Below the pieces are notes generated by a model. That model searched no databases. It had not been told where the DNA came from and saw only the letters and a list, made by a program, of their open reading frames with translations. 64,000 bases of DNA from Daphnia carinata (lineage: Eukaryota; Arthropoda; Branchiopoda; Diplostraca; Daphniidae): assembly GCF_022539665.2 (NCBI RefSeq), contig NC_081338.1, positions 3,781,679 to 3,845,678 on the forward strand. The letters run 5' to 3'. Positions 48,226-60,400 of this stretch are shown one piece after another. Made by a program: the position numbers and the translations under genes. Each line of letters opens with the position of its first letter. The stretch's first letter is position 1.

Positions 48226-51188
48226 ATGCCTCTAACGCAGATTTTCGGCAACCTCAGCTTATGGGCTTCCTTACCAGCGTTTGTTCTCTACTACCTGTTC
48301 TACAGCTCGTTCGAACGTGACAATCCCGAAGGCCGCGTCACTGACACCAAGGTAAATTTATTCGTCCATTTTCTGGTTCTAATAAATTTCATATTACGTA
48401 CAATCTATACTTCAAATAGTTTGAAAAAAAAGTTTTAAGAAGTAGGTCCATGCCTCACATCAAAGCTCTTACGTGGGTCCCGTTATTAAATGAAACCTAC
48501 TAGGCATTTTTCCCAAAGCAATCGACAATTGCCTTCGTCCGCATCGAGAGTCTAAGAGGCGCACGCGTAACTCTAGACATTCTTTGCAAAACACTTAAAT
48601 TTGGCAAAGACATCCCTTGAGTTTTCCCTCCTACGTACTCAAACGAAATGCAAAAAGAACAATTTTCTGTGTAGCCAGCACTTAGTTGCGCAATTGGGAC
48701 GAGACGATGAGTCTGTGTCACCTCGTGCCTTTCTTTTCCCTGTTTTTGCAGTCCACCCAAATATGAACAGCTATAACAACACATTTTATGGTGAGACCAA
48801 GGCACCGTTAGCACACTAGGGGAAAACAAGCGTTTCCTAGTGTTTTCTTGTAGGTTACACATAAAGAATTCAGTTAACCAACAGAACCTCAAAGAAAAAT
48901 AACCAGATAAAAATTCCTTTTCTCCATGGGACGTAAAAGGCAACTGTTTGTCCAATCTCTTCCTGATGTTGACGGAGATTATTGCGCCGTTCGTTATTGA
49001 AATGACCAACGGTATTTCTTACACGTTTTATTTTCTTTTTGGCTAGTCATGTGTGTCGTCTTAAAACAAAGTACTTATGTCTAACAAACTTTAAGTTCTC
49101 CTTGTTTCCTCATAGACTTTCCTGAGTGAGTACGATTTTATCGTGATCGGAGCTGGATCGGCCGGAGCTGTTATTGCTAATCGACTGACGGAAGTATCTG
49201 ACTGGAAAGTGCTACTATTAGAAGCTGGAGGAGATGAAACAATCATCTCCGATGTCCCTGGAACGGTCCAATATCTTCAACGTACCAACATCGATTGGCA
49301 ATACAAAACAGTGGCCCAATCTGGGTCGTGCCTTGCTTTCAACGACAACAAGTAAACTCATTCACAAAAGAAATGAAAACATATGGCAGCGTAAATATCC
49401 GTTTCGTGTTTCTCTCACGGTGTAGGTGTAACTGGCCACGAGGCAAAGTACTAGGTGGCTCGTCCGTCCTCAATTATATGCTTTACGTCAGAGGAAATAA
49501 AAAAGATTACGACGACTGGGCAGCTTTGGGGAACACTGGATGGTCTTTCGACAATGTCTTGCCTTATTTTATCAAATCGGAAGACAACCGGAACCCGTAC
49601 ATTGCAGCCAACACGAAATACCACGGGACGGGAGGGTATTTAACCGTACAAGAGCCGGCGTACACGACGCCCCTTGCCACAACGTTTGTCGAGGCCGGCG
49701 TCGAACTGGGCTACGAAAATAACGACGGCAATGCTGCCCAGCAAACAGGTGCCGTTTTTCATTGAATTTTTAAAGCCTCTCACGTCTTACATAATGTCCT
49801 ATTTGAATAATTGGGTTGCAAGGCTTTATGTTGGTTCAGGCCACCAATAGAAGAGGGCACAGATGTTCGACGGCCAAAGCGTTCCTGCGGCCCGTTCGCA
49901 ATCGTCCAAACTTGTCCATCTCCATGCATTCAAGGGTCCTCAAGATAATTATCGACTCGTCAACTAAACAGGCCACAGCTGTTCGCTTCGAGAAATCCGG
50001 CAAAATCTACGAAATTAAAGCGACTAAAGAAATCATCCTGTCAGCTGGATCGGTCAACAGTCCACAGCTATTGATGTTGAGCGGAGTCGGACCGGCAGAT
50101 CACCTCAATTCGTTGGGCATTCCCGTTATAGCCGATCTTCGTGTGGGTGACAATCTCCAAGATCACATCGCGTTAGGAGGCATGGTCTTTACCGTAAACA
50201 AGGTGTACATTGTTTTAATGTAATCACACTTAAAGCACACACGCCAATTGTGTTTGCTTTTCTTTTTTAGCCCTTTGGATCACTGGAATCGCGATACGTT
50301 ACCCTTGCCACCTTTCTGAATTACACAATCAATTCCGCTGGACCCATGGCGTCGTTAGGTGGTTGCGAGGGCCTTGCGTGGGTCAAAACAAAATACGCAG
50401 ACAAAACGATTGACTGGCCCGATATCGAGTTTCATTTTGTTTCTGGAACGCCCGCCTCCGATAGCGGCTATTCTATCCGCTACAACAATGGCGTTAGAGA
50501 CGATATCTGGGAAAAGTATTACAAGCCAGTTGTGAACACGGACATGTGGCAAGTGATCCCCATGTTACTTCGTCCGGAATCGACTGGAACTATCCGGCTG
50601 GCCTCTAGCGATCCGTACACGGCCCCGCTGATCGACCCGAAGTACTTTGACAAAATTCAGGACTTGAATGTGCTCATCGAAGGCGTGAAAATCGGACTGG
50701 CGTTGAGCAAAACGGAAGCGTTCCAGAAAATGGGGACGAAATTTTACGACAAAATTTTCCCCGGTTGCGAAAGCTACACTCCGTGGACGGACGCTTATTG
50801 GGGATGCTTCATCCGCCATTATTCGTCCACCATTTACCATCCAGCCGGCACTTGCAAAATGGGTCCGTCGACAGACCCAACAGCTGTCGTTGATCCCACA
50901 TTAAAAGTGTACGGAATTAAAGGTCTGCGTGTAGCTGATTGCTCCATTATGCCGAAAGTCGTGTCGGGCAACACCAACGCCCCTGTGGTATGCAAATGTT
51001 TTGCTCTTCCATCCTCATAAATTTGACTTAATTTTTCTTTCATTTCCCCCGTGTAGATTATGATCGGCGAGAAAGCCTCCGATTTAATCAAAGCCGATTG
51101 GCCACACAATAAAGATAACGTCATTACTGAACACATTCTAGACAAGAAGTCGTCGAAGAAGAAGAAAATGAAAGTGAAGCATATTTGA
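48226..51188 (+). CDS. GMC oxidoreductase D (637 aa)
   Basis: Six exons in phase: 48226-48351, 49116-49351, 49426-49748, 49823-50202, 50271-50987 and 51057-51188 (TGA). It begins with a hydrophobic segment ([19 protein letters not shown]), then the FAD motif [41 protein letters not shown] and VVSGNTNAP. The C-terminal tail is Lys/Ser-rich ([12 protein letters not shown]), unlike the acidic tail of A. A Pro conserved in the other three before VGDNLQDH is Arg here. Patches match B (exon 2 to exon 3) and C (exons 4 and 5) more closely than the rest, so the gene looks mosaic. Confidence 0.94.
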
Positions 51189-52754
51189 CGGATGTAGCCA
51201 AAATAATTGCGTTAAATGGGGAGAAAGAGAATGGTTTCCTAATCTCTCAGTGATGCAAGCTCCAGCGGAGCAGCAATCGCCCAATTGTTTGTTTAACCAA
51301 TTGAAACGTTGCCCTTTTTATTTAAAAAAAACCTCTACAATCAGTCAGTTTTCAATGTTTATCAACGTTTCCTCATTTATTTATTAACAGCCTTCATCTC
51401 ATCGATCCATACTATTTTTCCCACTCGTTTGAAAGTCTACCCAAGTACTTCCAACTAGTGTCTCTTGTGTTCCAGACAACGTTCGATTGACAGTGTCTTT
51501 TGTTCCAGTTCAACAAGGCGAAATCGTTTTACATTAAATACAATTCGCCTGGCATTTCAACTTTTGTTTTACAGTTTGGCTAGCGCATCATGAAGTTGGA
51601 TCCTCGCGTTCAATAGTTCTATCTGACACTTTCGTTCGGTATGTGTAATCATGTGTCAAAGACCTTTGCTTCTGTACTCGTACATAAGATCTGGGAATCC
51701 GTTGGCTGTCTTGATGCATGTTAAACTGACACGTGAGATTAATGCGAGCAAGACGTGCACAAGACAAGTCCTCGTTTGACACGCATTTTACAGGTTGTCA
51801 GAATGCGTGAAACTCGATTGATTACAAGTTGGCAAGACCTCGTTATCCCACCATTGAACTCCTAGTCCACTTTTAGTTGTTTAAATTCTTTTTATTTCCA
51901 TTTAAATTGTCATTATAAAAGTCCGTTTATTACTCTTGTTGCATAACGGAATTTTTTGTTTTAAGGAAAAAGTAAGAAACATTCTCTAGATAACAAATCG
52001 ACTTGCCCGTCCGTTATCGCTGAAAGCTTGACAATGGTGAACATCATAGCCTGTGGATTATTATCGACGAGGCCCTTGGGTGGAAAAATTCTATGGTGTT
52101 GTTCCTATATGAACAGCGCTGTCTTCGTTCTCTACCCGCTATTCGGATGTCTTTAGGAGTTAGCTTTGCTTTTTTTTTGAACCAAATCGTTTGGAACCAG
52201 CCAGAAGTGGCTCCCCAGGCTTCAGCGATTATTGGCTTGGGCAACTCACGAACGAGATAACAATGGCTTTTAACCTTTCAAACGTCGTGAGCGTTTGGGT
52301 CAATTAAAACATTAACTTTCTTTTTTATCAAATGGGATGTGCGCTTAATTGGATCAAAATGCTATTTACACACACACGCACACAAACAGAATATTTCCTG
52401 CATTGGTTTTCATGGTCAACGAGTCAATGGCCAATGTCCATTTGTCTAGACTTGTATGAACAATACCGGACATTTGTGATTGACTCGGTTTGTACATTTG
52501 CCAAGCCAAGGGCGTCATCGGTTAGTTATGTTTGTTCTATCAATCGTTTGTCTTAAAAAAAAAACAAACGAGAGCAGTCAATGTGTCCAATGTACTGAGT
52601 AATCCGTGTAAGCAATCCATAATAGATGTCGTGACGTAATCTTATCGTTCGACTTCCTTATCTTATGTTATTCTTCCACTCGCTTGCATTTCGACTTGAT
52701 CAGTTGTCTCTGTGCAACCGAGGTAGTTATTAACTCACAGTTTTCCGGCTAGAA
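51189..52754. other. Intergenic between GMC cluster and sulfotransferases
   Basis: No gene is supported. An arthropod initiator-like TCAGT at 52700-52704 lies 51 bp upstream of the sulfotransferase 1 ATG and may mark its transcription start. Confidence 0.4.
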
Positions 52755-54681
52755 ATGACCGACGTATTGGATCCGCATCCGAGTGCTTTTGTGGCCATGG
52801 CGAACGAGACTGACAATCGTAAAAAGCCGAACGTCCGTGTCGAGACACGGCCTCGTCTTGAAACCAGCTTCATTCCTGTACCCGGGACGAACGATGAACA
52901 GTTTCAAAAGGATTTTCCGGCCTACACGGGTGGACTAGTTTATTCGAATCCCGGCCAATATGTCGTGATGCCAGAGTATTCCAAAAAAGCTGAAATCGTT
53001 TACAATTTGAAGCCCCGGCCAGACGATGTCTACATCCTCACCTTCCCGAAATGCGGTAAGCATAAAATGGGTTAAACTATAAGAATGAACTGATGTGCTT
53101 TACTTTGACACGTTAGGTACAACTTGGATGCAAGAACTCGTTTGGTTAGCTATTCACAACTGTGATTTCGAGAAAGCTAAAACTCCGCTCAACATTAGAT
53201 CCCCTTTTCTAGAGTAACACATTTTTTATTTGAAATTATTTATTGCAGCCATCGATTTTCAATTTTTGCCGTGTGTCGCAGGATGAACTACATGTTACCC
53301 AAAGTCTTGACCGACAAGTACGAAAGGGACGCCATTGTTTAGTATGTCCTTTTAAGATCACATCAATCCTGTTTTTTTTATTGATTATGGGTTTTTCTGT
53401 CACGATCAGTCAGACGGGCATACCCGGCATCTCGAAATTCTTGGAGATTCTCGACTATTGGAATTTAAGAGATGTCTTGAGACCGCACGTTAAGAAATTA
53501 GTGAACATGGTATGCGGTCACGTCATGCGCGATGTTGAAGAAATGGAACAAATGAGTGAAACGCGAATCATCAAGAGCCACTTGCCTCTCTATTTACTCA
53601 ATCCCGAGCTACTCAACACTAGCAAAGTAAATTCTTTTTTTGTTTTAATTGCCTTATTTTTCGTAAAGAAAATCGTGCTGTATTTCGCGTGTGGTGCTCC
53701 TCGAGTTCATCAGCCACTCTCTTTTTGGTGTATTTTCTTTCTAGGGGAACATTTTGACTTTCTAATATATCCTTGAATTGTATGTACAATGGTCAGGTGG
53801 TTTACGTTGCACGGAATCCCAAAGACGTCCTCGTCTCGTACTTTCACTATCACAAGTTGATTCACTTTCATCAGTTCACCGGTGACCTGGAGACCTTTGC
53901 CGACTATTTTATGTCCGACAAAGGTATGCTACACGTGTGGCTATTTTCGTATTCATTGAGAGAACCCGCCTTGGCCCTACAGACACAATTTCATAAAAAA
54001 AAAACCTTAAGTAGGCAGTTTAAAAAGAAAACACATTTCTTTTCTTGGCTTTTTCTTTTTATGAAGTATACGCTTCGCCATTTTTCCCTCATTTAATGGA
54101 TGCCTGGAGCAAGCGCCATCACCCAAATATGCTTTTCGTTTTTTACGAAGACTTGAAACGGGTATGTATAAAGACCTTATGAGTCATAACGATGTATCTT
54201 CTACGCAGGAATGTTTTGCTTTCTCGTACACTATGCAAATAAGTTGTAAAACAAAAAGAGCAACGAATGAGAACTCACGTCTCTTCGTGATTTCCTCAGG
54301 ATTTACGAGGAGAAATTCAGAAGGTGGTCCGTTTTCTGGGCAAGTCTGTCAGCGAGGAGCAATTGACGAAGCTTACAGAGCACCTACGAGTCGACCAATT
54401 CGCCAAAAATGAAGCCGTTAACTACGAAGTTTGCAAGGAATTGGGTTTCATGAACAACAGCGGCCACTTTATACGTAAAGGTAATTTTTCAAAATGAAAA
54501 AGGATAAACTGTGTATAACTCTAAAAATGAATCCGTTGCCTAATCTTCATGATCAGGTAAAACAGGCGATTGGAAAAACCATTTTTCTCCCGAACTGAAT
54601 GCCAGGATCGACCTGTGGATTGAATCAAATCTCAAGGGCACCGACTTGAGCTTCATCACAGAGTTAGATCAGCAAGACTGA
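52755..54681 (+). CDS. Cytosolic sulfotransferase 1 (400 aa)
   Basis: Eight exons in phase: 52755-53055, 53117-53213, 53282-53341, 53410-53626, 53797-53923, 54067-54161, 54300-54480 and 54557-54681 (TGA). SULT enzymes transfer sulfate from PAPS to hydroxyl or amine groups. The 5'-phosphosulfate loop TFPKCGTTW lies at 96-104. The catalytic His is in KSHLPLYLL (His210). The 3'-phosphate site is VARNPKDVLVSYFH (Arg231 and Ser239, the standard spacing of eight), and RKGKTGDWKNHFSPE near 358-372 is the C-terminal PAPS motif. All key residues are present. The protein is about 100 residues longer than a vertebrate SULT, mainly from an N-terminal extension. An AATAAA lies at 54756-54761. The acceptor is unknown: steroid, phenol or xenobiotic. 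Confidence 0.93.
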
Positions 54682-55994
54682 TCCACCGACAAAGGCAAAT
54701 TAGTATTGTTTCTCTTCATCTCAGCCACCAACTGGCTATTTTAGCTCTCTCTCAAAATAAATTAAAAAAAACACACCATTTATCGCATTCCACGGTTTGC
54801 GGACCTACTTTCATTCCCTCCTCCCCTCATACTACGCCGGATAACGTTTACATTTGACCGCCTTAAAAAAAAATATATATATATTTAGGTGACTCGAGAT
54901 TAGGCTGAAAGTGAGCTATAGTTATGAGCCATTGTTTAGTGACCTATGAATCCCTCGTTAGATTGGAAACGCTTTGTAATTAGATGTGTGCGCTACCTCC
55001 AGTTAACAATCTACGAAACGATTGGTGTACCTGTTCGTTCCCATCGCTGTCAGCTGCCTCGAGGCTGTAGGTGACTCTGCCACCGACAGAGAAAACATTC
55101 AAACTTTTCGTTTAGCTGCGAGGAAGGTTACCTGTACTGGGAGAAACTATCGCACTATGTTACATGTGGACTTTCCGGTCACTTGCTGCCACTATTTAAA
55201 CACTAGTGGTTGTTCTTTTTATGTTTCTTAACAAGTGGATCCATCATTTTTAACTATCCCGAAAAATCGCTTGACTGACACACGTCTACGCTCTTCTTTT
55301 TTTAATGTTTTACGGTTGCTCATTACAGGCAGTGAAACATGTGCGATGCGGTTCCACAATTTCTTACATCATTCTAAAAACATTTCAGGCTGAAAATGTT
55401 GTCAAAACAGCTGCCATTTCGCGTATATGTGTATAGGGCAAGTTGGCGTAACAACGTAAGACACGACATCAATAGGGTACAACTTATAATGTTACGAAAC
55501 ATTGACTGCGCACCAAGTTGAGGGCTCAATTTATCTCAGTCTGGGAGTTTCTCGTTCAACATTTTTTTAAAAATTTGACTAACGAAATGTCATGGGATTC
55601 CGAGAACTTGCGCGTTCCCCTAGAAGTTGGTGACAACCTTTTTACAATGTACACCAATTTTCAATCGCTTTATCATTATTCTTTTTTTTTCAAAATCAAA
55701 TACTTTTTCCGAGATTCTAATGTTTGTTTTCCACGAAGCGAGTACAATGAAGGACGCAATTGCGGTTTAGTACGTTAAGAAGACCAGCCGTTCACTAAAA
55801 TAGATAATGTACGGCAAATTTGATTATAAATAAGCCACACCTTCTTGAAAACCCTAAACGTGAAAGCAACTGAAAGCTCTTCTGTGCCGCTGCTTGTGAA
55901 AATGGAACCTTGAAACGTCCGTAGACCTCCCCCTTTTTCCCACCCGCCTTCCCTTTCAAATTCAGCTTCCGCAGGAGTAGAGGTCCCACTAACG
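54682..55994. other. Intergenic between the two sulfotransferase genes
   Basis: 3' UTR of gene 1 and presumed promoter of gene 2. A short (AT)n tract occurs near 54875-54888. No other gene is supported. Confidence 0.4.
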
Positions 55995-57758
55995 ATGCAT
56001 AAAACTGGCCACCACTTTGACAATTACTTTACTTTTCCGTTGGGAGCCTTCAATGAGCAACAGTCAGCAATGCCTGCCCAAGAGACTAGCAACGTGACTG
56101 GAGGACGCCATCCGCTTAACGTCACGTTTATTCCAATTCCTGAAACGCTTCCAGAGGATGGACAATTCCGTCAGGATTTCCCGTCGTACACTGACGGACT
56201 GGTAGAAGCCTCGCCAGGTGGATACATCACGACCACTCAAGTATTTGCCGAAAACGCAGAAAACATTTACAATCTGAAACCGCGGCCAGACGATGTGTTT
56301 GTTCTTACCTTCCCAAAATCAGGTAACTCGAAATTTGTTTAGATTTACGCGTGTTTTTGAATCATTTGTTTTTCGTCTCTTAACTATTTAGGGACGACAT
56401 GGACGCAAGATCTCGTGTGGCTGCTGATGAACAATTGCGATTTCGAGCGATCGAAAATCCCATTAGTGATCCGTTCACCATTTCTAGAGTAAGTGCTGCT
56501 CATTAAAGCGGAGCATATGATTAAAAAGATTTGCAATTCTTGTTTTTCCGTTCAATTCAGGATGAATTATTACGTGCCGAAAGCCTTGCAAGAGAAATAC
56601 GAACGTGACGCTATCGTTAGGTTTGTTATTGATTTCTATATAGACTATTTTGTATACGATCGATATGTGAAACAAAAACTGAGCTGCATTTCTGTGTGGA
56701 ACGTGCCTTCGTAGCAAAATGAGGTTGCCAGCGTTTCTCGTCGATCTGATGTACCGCTTTAACATCATGGATGTGGTGCGGCCAGCAGTTATGAAAATTA
56801 TGAACCTCGTCGTTGGAGAGGCCGTGCGCGATTTGAACCAGCTCGAACGCATGAAATCACCGAGGGTCTTCAAAACTCATTTGCCTCTTTACTTGCTTCA
56901 CCCAGAATTGCTAGAAACCAGCAAGGTATGTGCGTAACGATTTAAAATAAAGATTAAAAGACAAAGGGTCTGAGTAATCGAGGCTACTTTCACATTTTGT
57001 TTTGTAATGGGTGGGGATCGATACAATTATAGGTCGTTTACGTAGCCCGTAATCCGAAAGATGTCATCGTGTCCTACTTCCACTTTCACAAATTGATGAA
57101 TCAACACAAATTTACAGGCGATCTCGAATCCTTCGCCGACTACTTCATGAAAGACAGACGTACGTCGCTACAACAATGTCATCAAACATTCAAATTGCAT
57201 TCTCACATATTTGATTTGTTTGCTAGTGTACTCTTCGCCGTATTTCCCGCATTTGCTTGACGCTTGGACTAAAAGACATCATCCCAATCTCCTGTTTGTT
57301 TTCTACGAAGATCTCAAACGGGTACTTTCTTGCTGCAATTATGTTTTTAACATTTAATGACCGCTGATTGTTCGAAGGATTTGAGAGGTGAAATCGTGAA
57401 AATTGGACGTTTCCTCGGGAAATACCCGAACGAACATCAGCTCAATCGTATGGTTGAACATTTGCGCATCGACAAGTTTGCCAAGAACAAGGCAGTCAAT
57501 TTTGAGCATTACAGGTGGTTGAACTTTATGAGCGCCGACGGTAAATTCATTCGCAAAGGTAAGGGACTTTTTTGTCATTGCTGCACCATTTTACCGTTCC
57601 ATACGGCAATTAACGTACGTGGTAATTATACAGGTAAAACCGGTGATTGGAAGAATCATTTTTCGCCGGAGCTCAACGCCCGAATCGATGATTGGATGAA
57701 GGCCAATCTCAAAGACACTGACTTGAGTTTCATTACAGAACTTGAGCAACAAGATTAA
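55995..57758 (+). CDS. Cytosolic sulfotransferase 2 (407 aa)
   Basis: Eight exons matching gene 1 in order and phase: 55995-56322, 56392-56488, 56561-56620, 56715-56925, 57033-57159, 57227-57321, 57378-57558 and 57634-57758 (TAA). Exons 2, 3, 5, 6, 7 and 8 have identical lengths in the two genes. PAPS and catalytic motifs are intact: TFPKSGTTW (105-113), KTHLPLYLL with His217, VARNPKDVIVSYFH with Arg238 and Ser246, and RKGKTGDWKNHFSPE. An alternative in-frame ATG at 56070 would shorten the variable N-terminus by 25 residues. A polyadenylation signal AATAAA lies at 57872-57877. It is a tandem duplicate of gene 1 that has diverged most in exon 1 and exon 4, which shape the substrate side. Confidence 0.93.
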
Positions 57759-58868
57759 TCGTCATCACATCTAACGCATAAAAACAAATTACATAAGAAC
57801 ATATCACTCTATTAACATTTTTATTCTATAGCATTCCACGCAATATTCATTGTATACACAATTTATCGCTAAATAAATGGATCTCCTATCGAACTAGGTT
57901 TTCTATTTTGCATAAGTTTCTTTCGCCATACTTTTCGTATCTCTCGTACTGAGTCTAGGTCACGATATGATCATTTTTGTTGGAAAAAGGAGCACTGCAG
58001 GGCTCACGTGAACACGCCATAATGGGGCATGTCAAGGTTTAGACTAAACCAGACATTGCGTATTTTTATATCGAACTGGAATGCAGCGTATCCACGTTCT
58101 TTTTCATATCCAGACCCTAGACACATCAGTTGAAAGGCGTGGTTCCAAGAACTTATACTGGCCAGACATTTACGATTCATTTCCATTCATCTTTAAACGG
58201 CCGTGAGAAATACTCTACCCGAATGTATGTCATGCTTTTCGTTTGCCTTTTGTGGGGTTCATCGTTCCCGAATTTTCTACTAACACTAGTAGATTGCACC
58301 TTCTCTAGAGTTGGGTCACCTCTCACAATTGTAGAACTTTGCAGACCAGACAATGCAGCCATAGAGGCTTTTATCCATTCATTCAAGTTAGAAAAGGATG
58401 ACTGCTTTCTTCTATAAAGAACTGCTAGAAAACTATGTACTTCTTCTCTTAGCTGTGAAAGAAAGATTGTGTGCAGGTGTTTATGACTTTTGTTTACACA
58501 AAGAGAAACGAGCTAAAGCTACTTTCATTTGTGTGCATTTCCTTTTCTTAATGTTTAGTGACAACATTTTTGTTTGTCGTGGTAAAATTACGGCCTACTC
58601 TTCTTATGATGACGTTCGGTAAAATGCAACAGGTCACTTAAGGCTAGGGATGCTATAAAACGCTGTGTTTCTTGCGGTCGACGTACAATAATCGAGAAAG
58701 TGAACAACAAATAGATAACGCGCAAAATTGAGGACAAAAGACGGGTGTGAAAATTTTCTTTTTCATGCCTATCGGCCTGAAAATTTAGGGCAGCCAACAA
58801 CTTTCCCGTGTTTGTTTTACGTGTTTGGATTTTTCGATATAAAAAAACCATACGTAACTTGTTACAGA
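57759..58868. other. Intergenic downstream of sulfotransferase 2
   Basis: 3' UTR of gene 2 to about 57880, then no supported feature. Confidence 0.4.
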
Positions 58869-58927
58869 GTCAGTGACCCAATAAAAAGTGCACTTTTTTA
58901 AAGTGCACTTTTTATTGGGTCACTGAC
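58869..58927. repeat. Perfect palindrome, 28-bp arms with 3-nt loop
   Basis: Positions 58869-58896 are the exact reverse complement of 58900-58927, starting gtcagtgacccaataaaa. It could form a cruciform in DNA or a long hairpin in RNA. No transposon terminal structure or target duplication is evident around it. Confidence 0.95.
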
Positions 58928-60305
58928 AGTATTTACATTAAGAACGACAGCCCGATGAAGTGGCCGACCTTTTCTATTCAAATACGGAACAAGTTTCACC
59001 TCCCAAGTACTTGTCTCTTTCACCTTTTAATTTTTGCCTCTATTTCTACTGTTGGACAGGTGTATTAATATTCATGACTGGCTATTAGACATCACTTGCA
59101 TGGGCATATGTTGTTCAGTCACGCAAAAGCTATTATTGCCAGGTGCTGTTTATTGACCGATGGTGGTTTCCACCGACGCGGAAAGCGCGAAATCATGCCG
59201 ATATATTGATCATATTATACTATAAAATGTTGCAAATGGTTATTGCGCGTGTAAATTGACACCAGTTTACAACCGCGTTGAAATATAAACCGGTTCACAA
59301 GGTGTTCCGGAGTTATGGCGTTTGATAGCACGAGTTTCTCTCTGTCAAATCAATCTAATCATTTCACGTGTACATTTAACAAGATTGGCGAAAAAAGGGA
59401 AAATTTGCGAGTCGGGCAAACGTGTCGAAATAACGGACGTGGTGTAAAAAAATTTAACGGTTGCGTACATCGTACGATTTAAGGGGAAAAGACTAAGTAT
59501 ATTGTCTTCTATGATTTATGTTCCTGATAATGGCTATACTTTCCTGTTATATGCAGCTCAAACAGATTAGGCTGCACAACTATAAGCTGCCGACCTTTAG
59601 TAGATTGCCACTACTAATCCATCCAGTAATTGAACGGCACCACCCACGTGAAATTTCTATTAGTTGTTCAAATTCAAAGTGGTGCAGCTAAAAGCCTTCT
59701 GATTTCATTTTATTTGAAAATCTGTATAATTAAAGAGAAAATTAATATTTTTATTCAGAATCAGAGTTCTAATTTGATTGTAGCTGGTTAGGTTTCATTG
59801 ATTTTAAGTCAAAATTTTAAGTGTGGCATTTTTTCAAGAAAAAATCGGGCTAAAACAATAAGCCCGACCAAACAAGCCCGACAAATCAAGCCCGACTTTT
59901 TTTATTTTTTCCCCCCTGAAAAAAAACAAACAAAAAAAAACAAGATATTGCTCTGAGAGACTTCGATTTTAAAATAAACGAGGATCACGACAATTGATTT
60001 CGTTTTTAGGTGAGACTTATATTTTTTTCAAATATTTAAATTCAAATTTGTCATGTGAAACCCATGTCCACTTATTGATGCACGTTTCATTTTAGCATTG
60101 TACAGCGCCTCTGAAGCCCGAGGATTGAAATGTTTTTGGGTTTTGTTTTACGACGCCTGCTTTCTAGACAAAAATTTAAATTTTTTAAGTGGCTGTTTAT
60201 AACGACGCAAAGGTGTTAAACATTGAAGAATTTCGAAAATGTTTTTCGTGATCCGGTCACTATGTTTAACTCTGTTTTTTGGATGACAAATACATATCTA
60301 CTTAG
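58928..60305. other. Intergenic with a short 14-bp tandem motif
   Basis: Apart from the AAGCCCGAC repeat listed separately, no gene or RNA is supported here. Confidence 0.4.
59845..59896 (+). repeat. Three copies of AAGCCCGAC at 14-bp period plus an inverted copy
   Basis: AAGCCCGAC occurs at 59860-59868, 59874-59882 and 59888-59896. An inverted TCGGGCT lies at 59845-59851, preceded by A-rich and followed by T-rich sequence, so the outer copies can form a hairpin. The complementary 9-mer occurs once more at 8641-8649 beside the large palindrome. Confidence 0.85.
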
Positions 60306-60400
60306 GTTACCTATATGGCGTATTATCAGAAGATAATGTCGTATCCTACTTTCACCATCACAAATCAATTTACTTTCATAAATTGAGCGACATAAAAAGA
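60306..60400 (+). pseudogene. Relic of a sulfotransferase exon 5
   Basis: The frame from about 60331 reads DNVVSYFHHHKSIYFHKLSD, matching KDVLVSYFHYHKLIHFHQFTGD of exon 5 in the two intact genes. The preceding bases (YMA in another frame) match YVA of the 3'-phosphate site, so a frameshift separates the halves. An in-frame extension continues to about 60430 but is no longer similar. No other sulfotransferase exon was found nearby, so this is an isolated remnant of a third tandem copy. Confidence 0.75.

Noticed and set aside
48500-49009. 169-codon minus-strand open frame inside intron 1 of GMC gene D
   Set aside because: No domain and located in an intron on the opposite strand; treated as chance.
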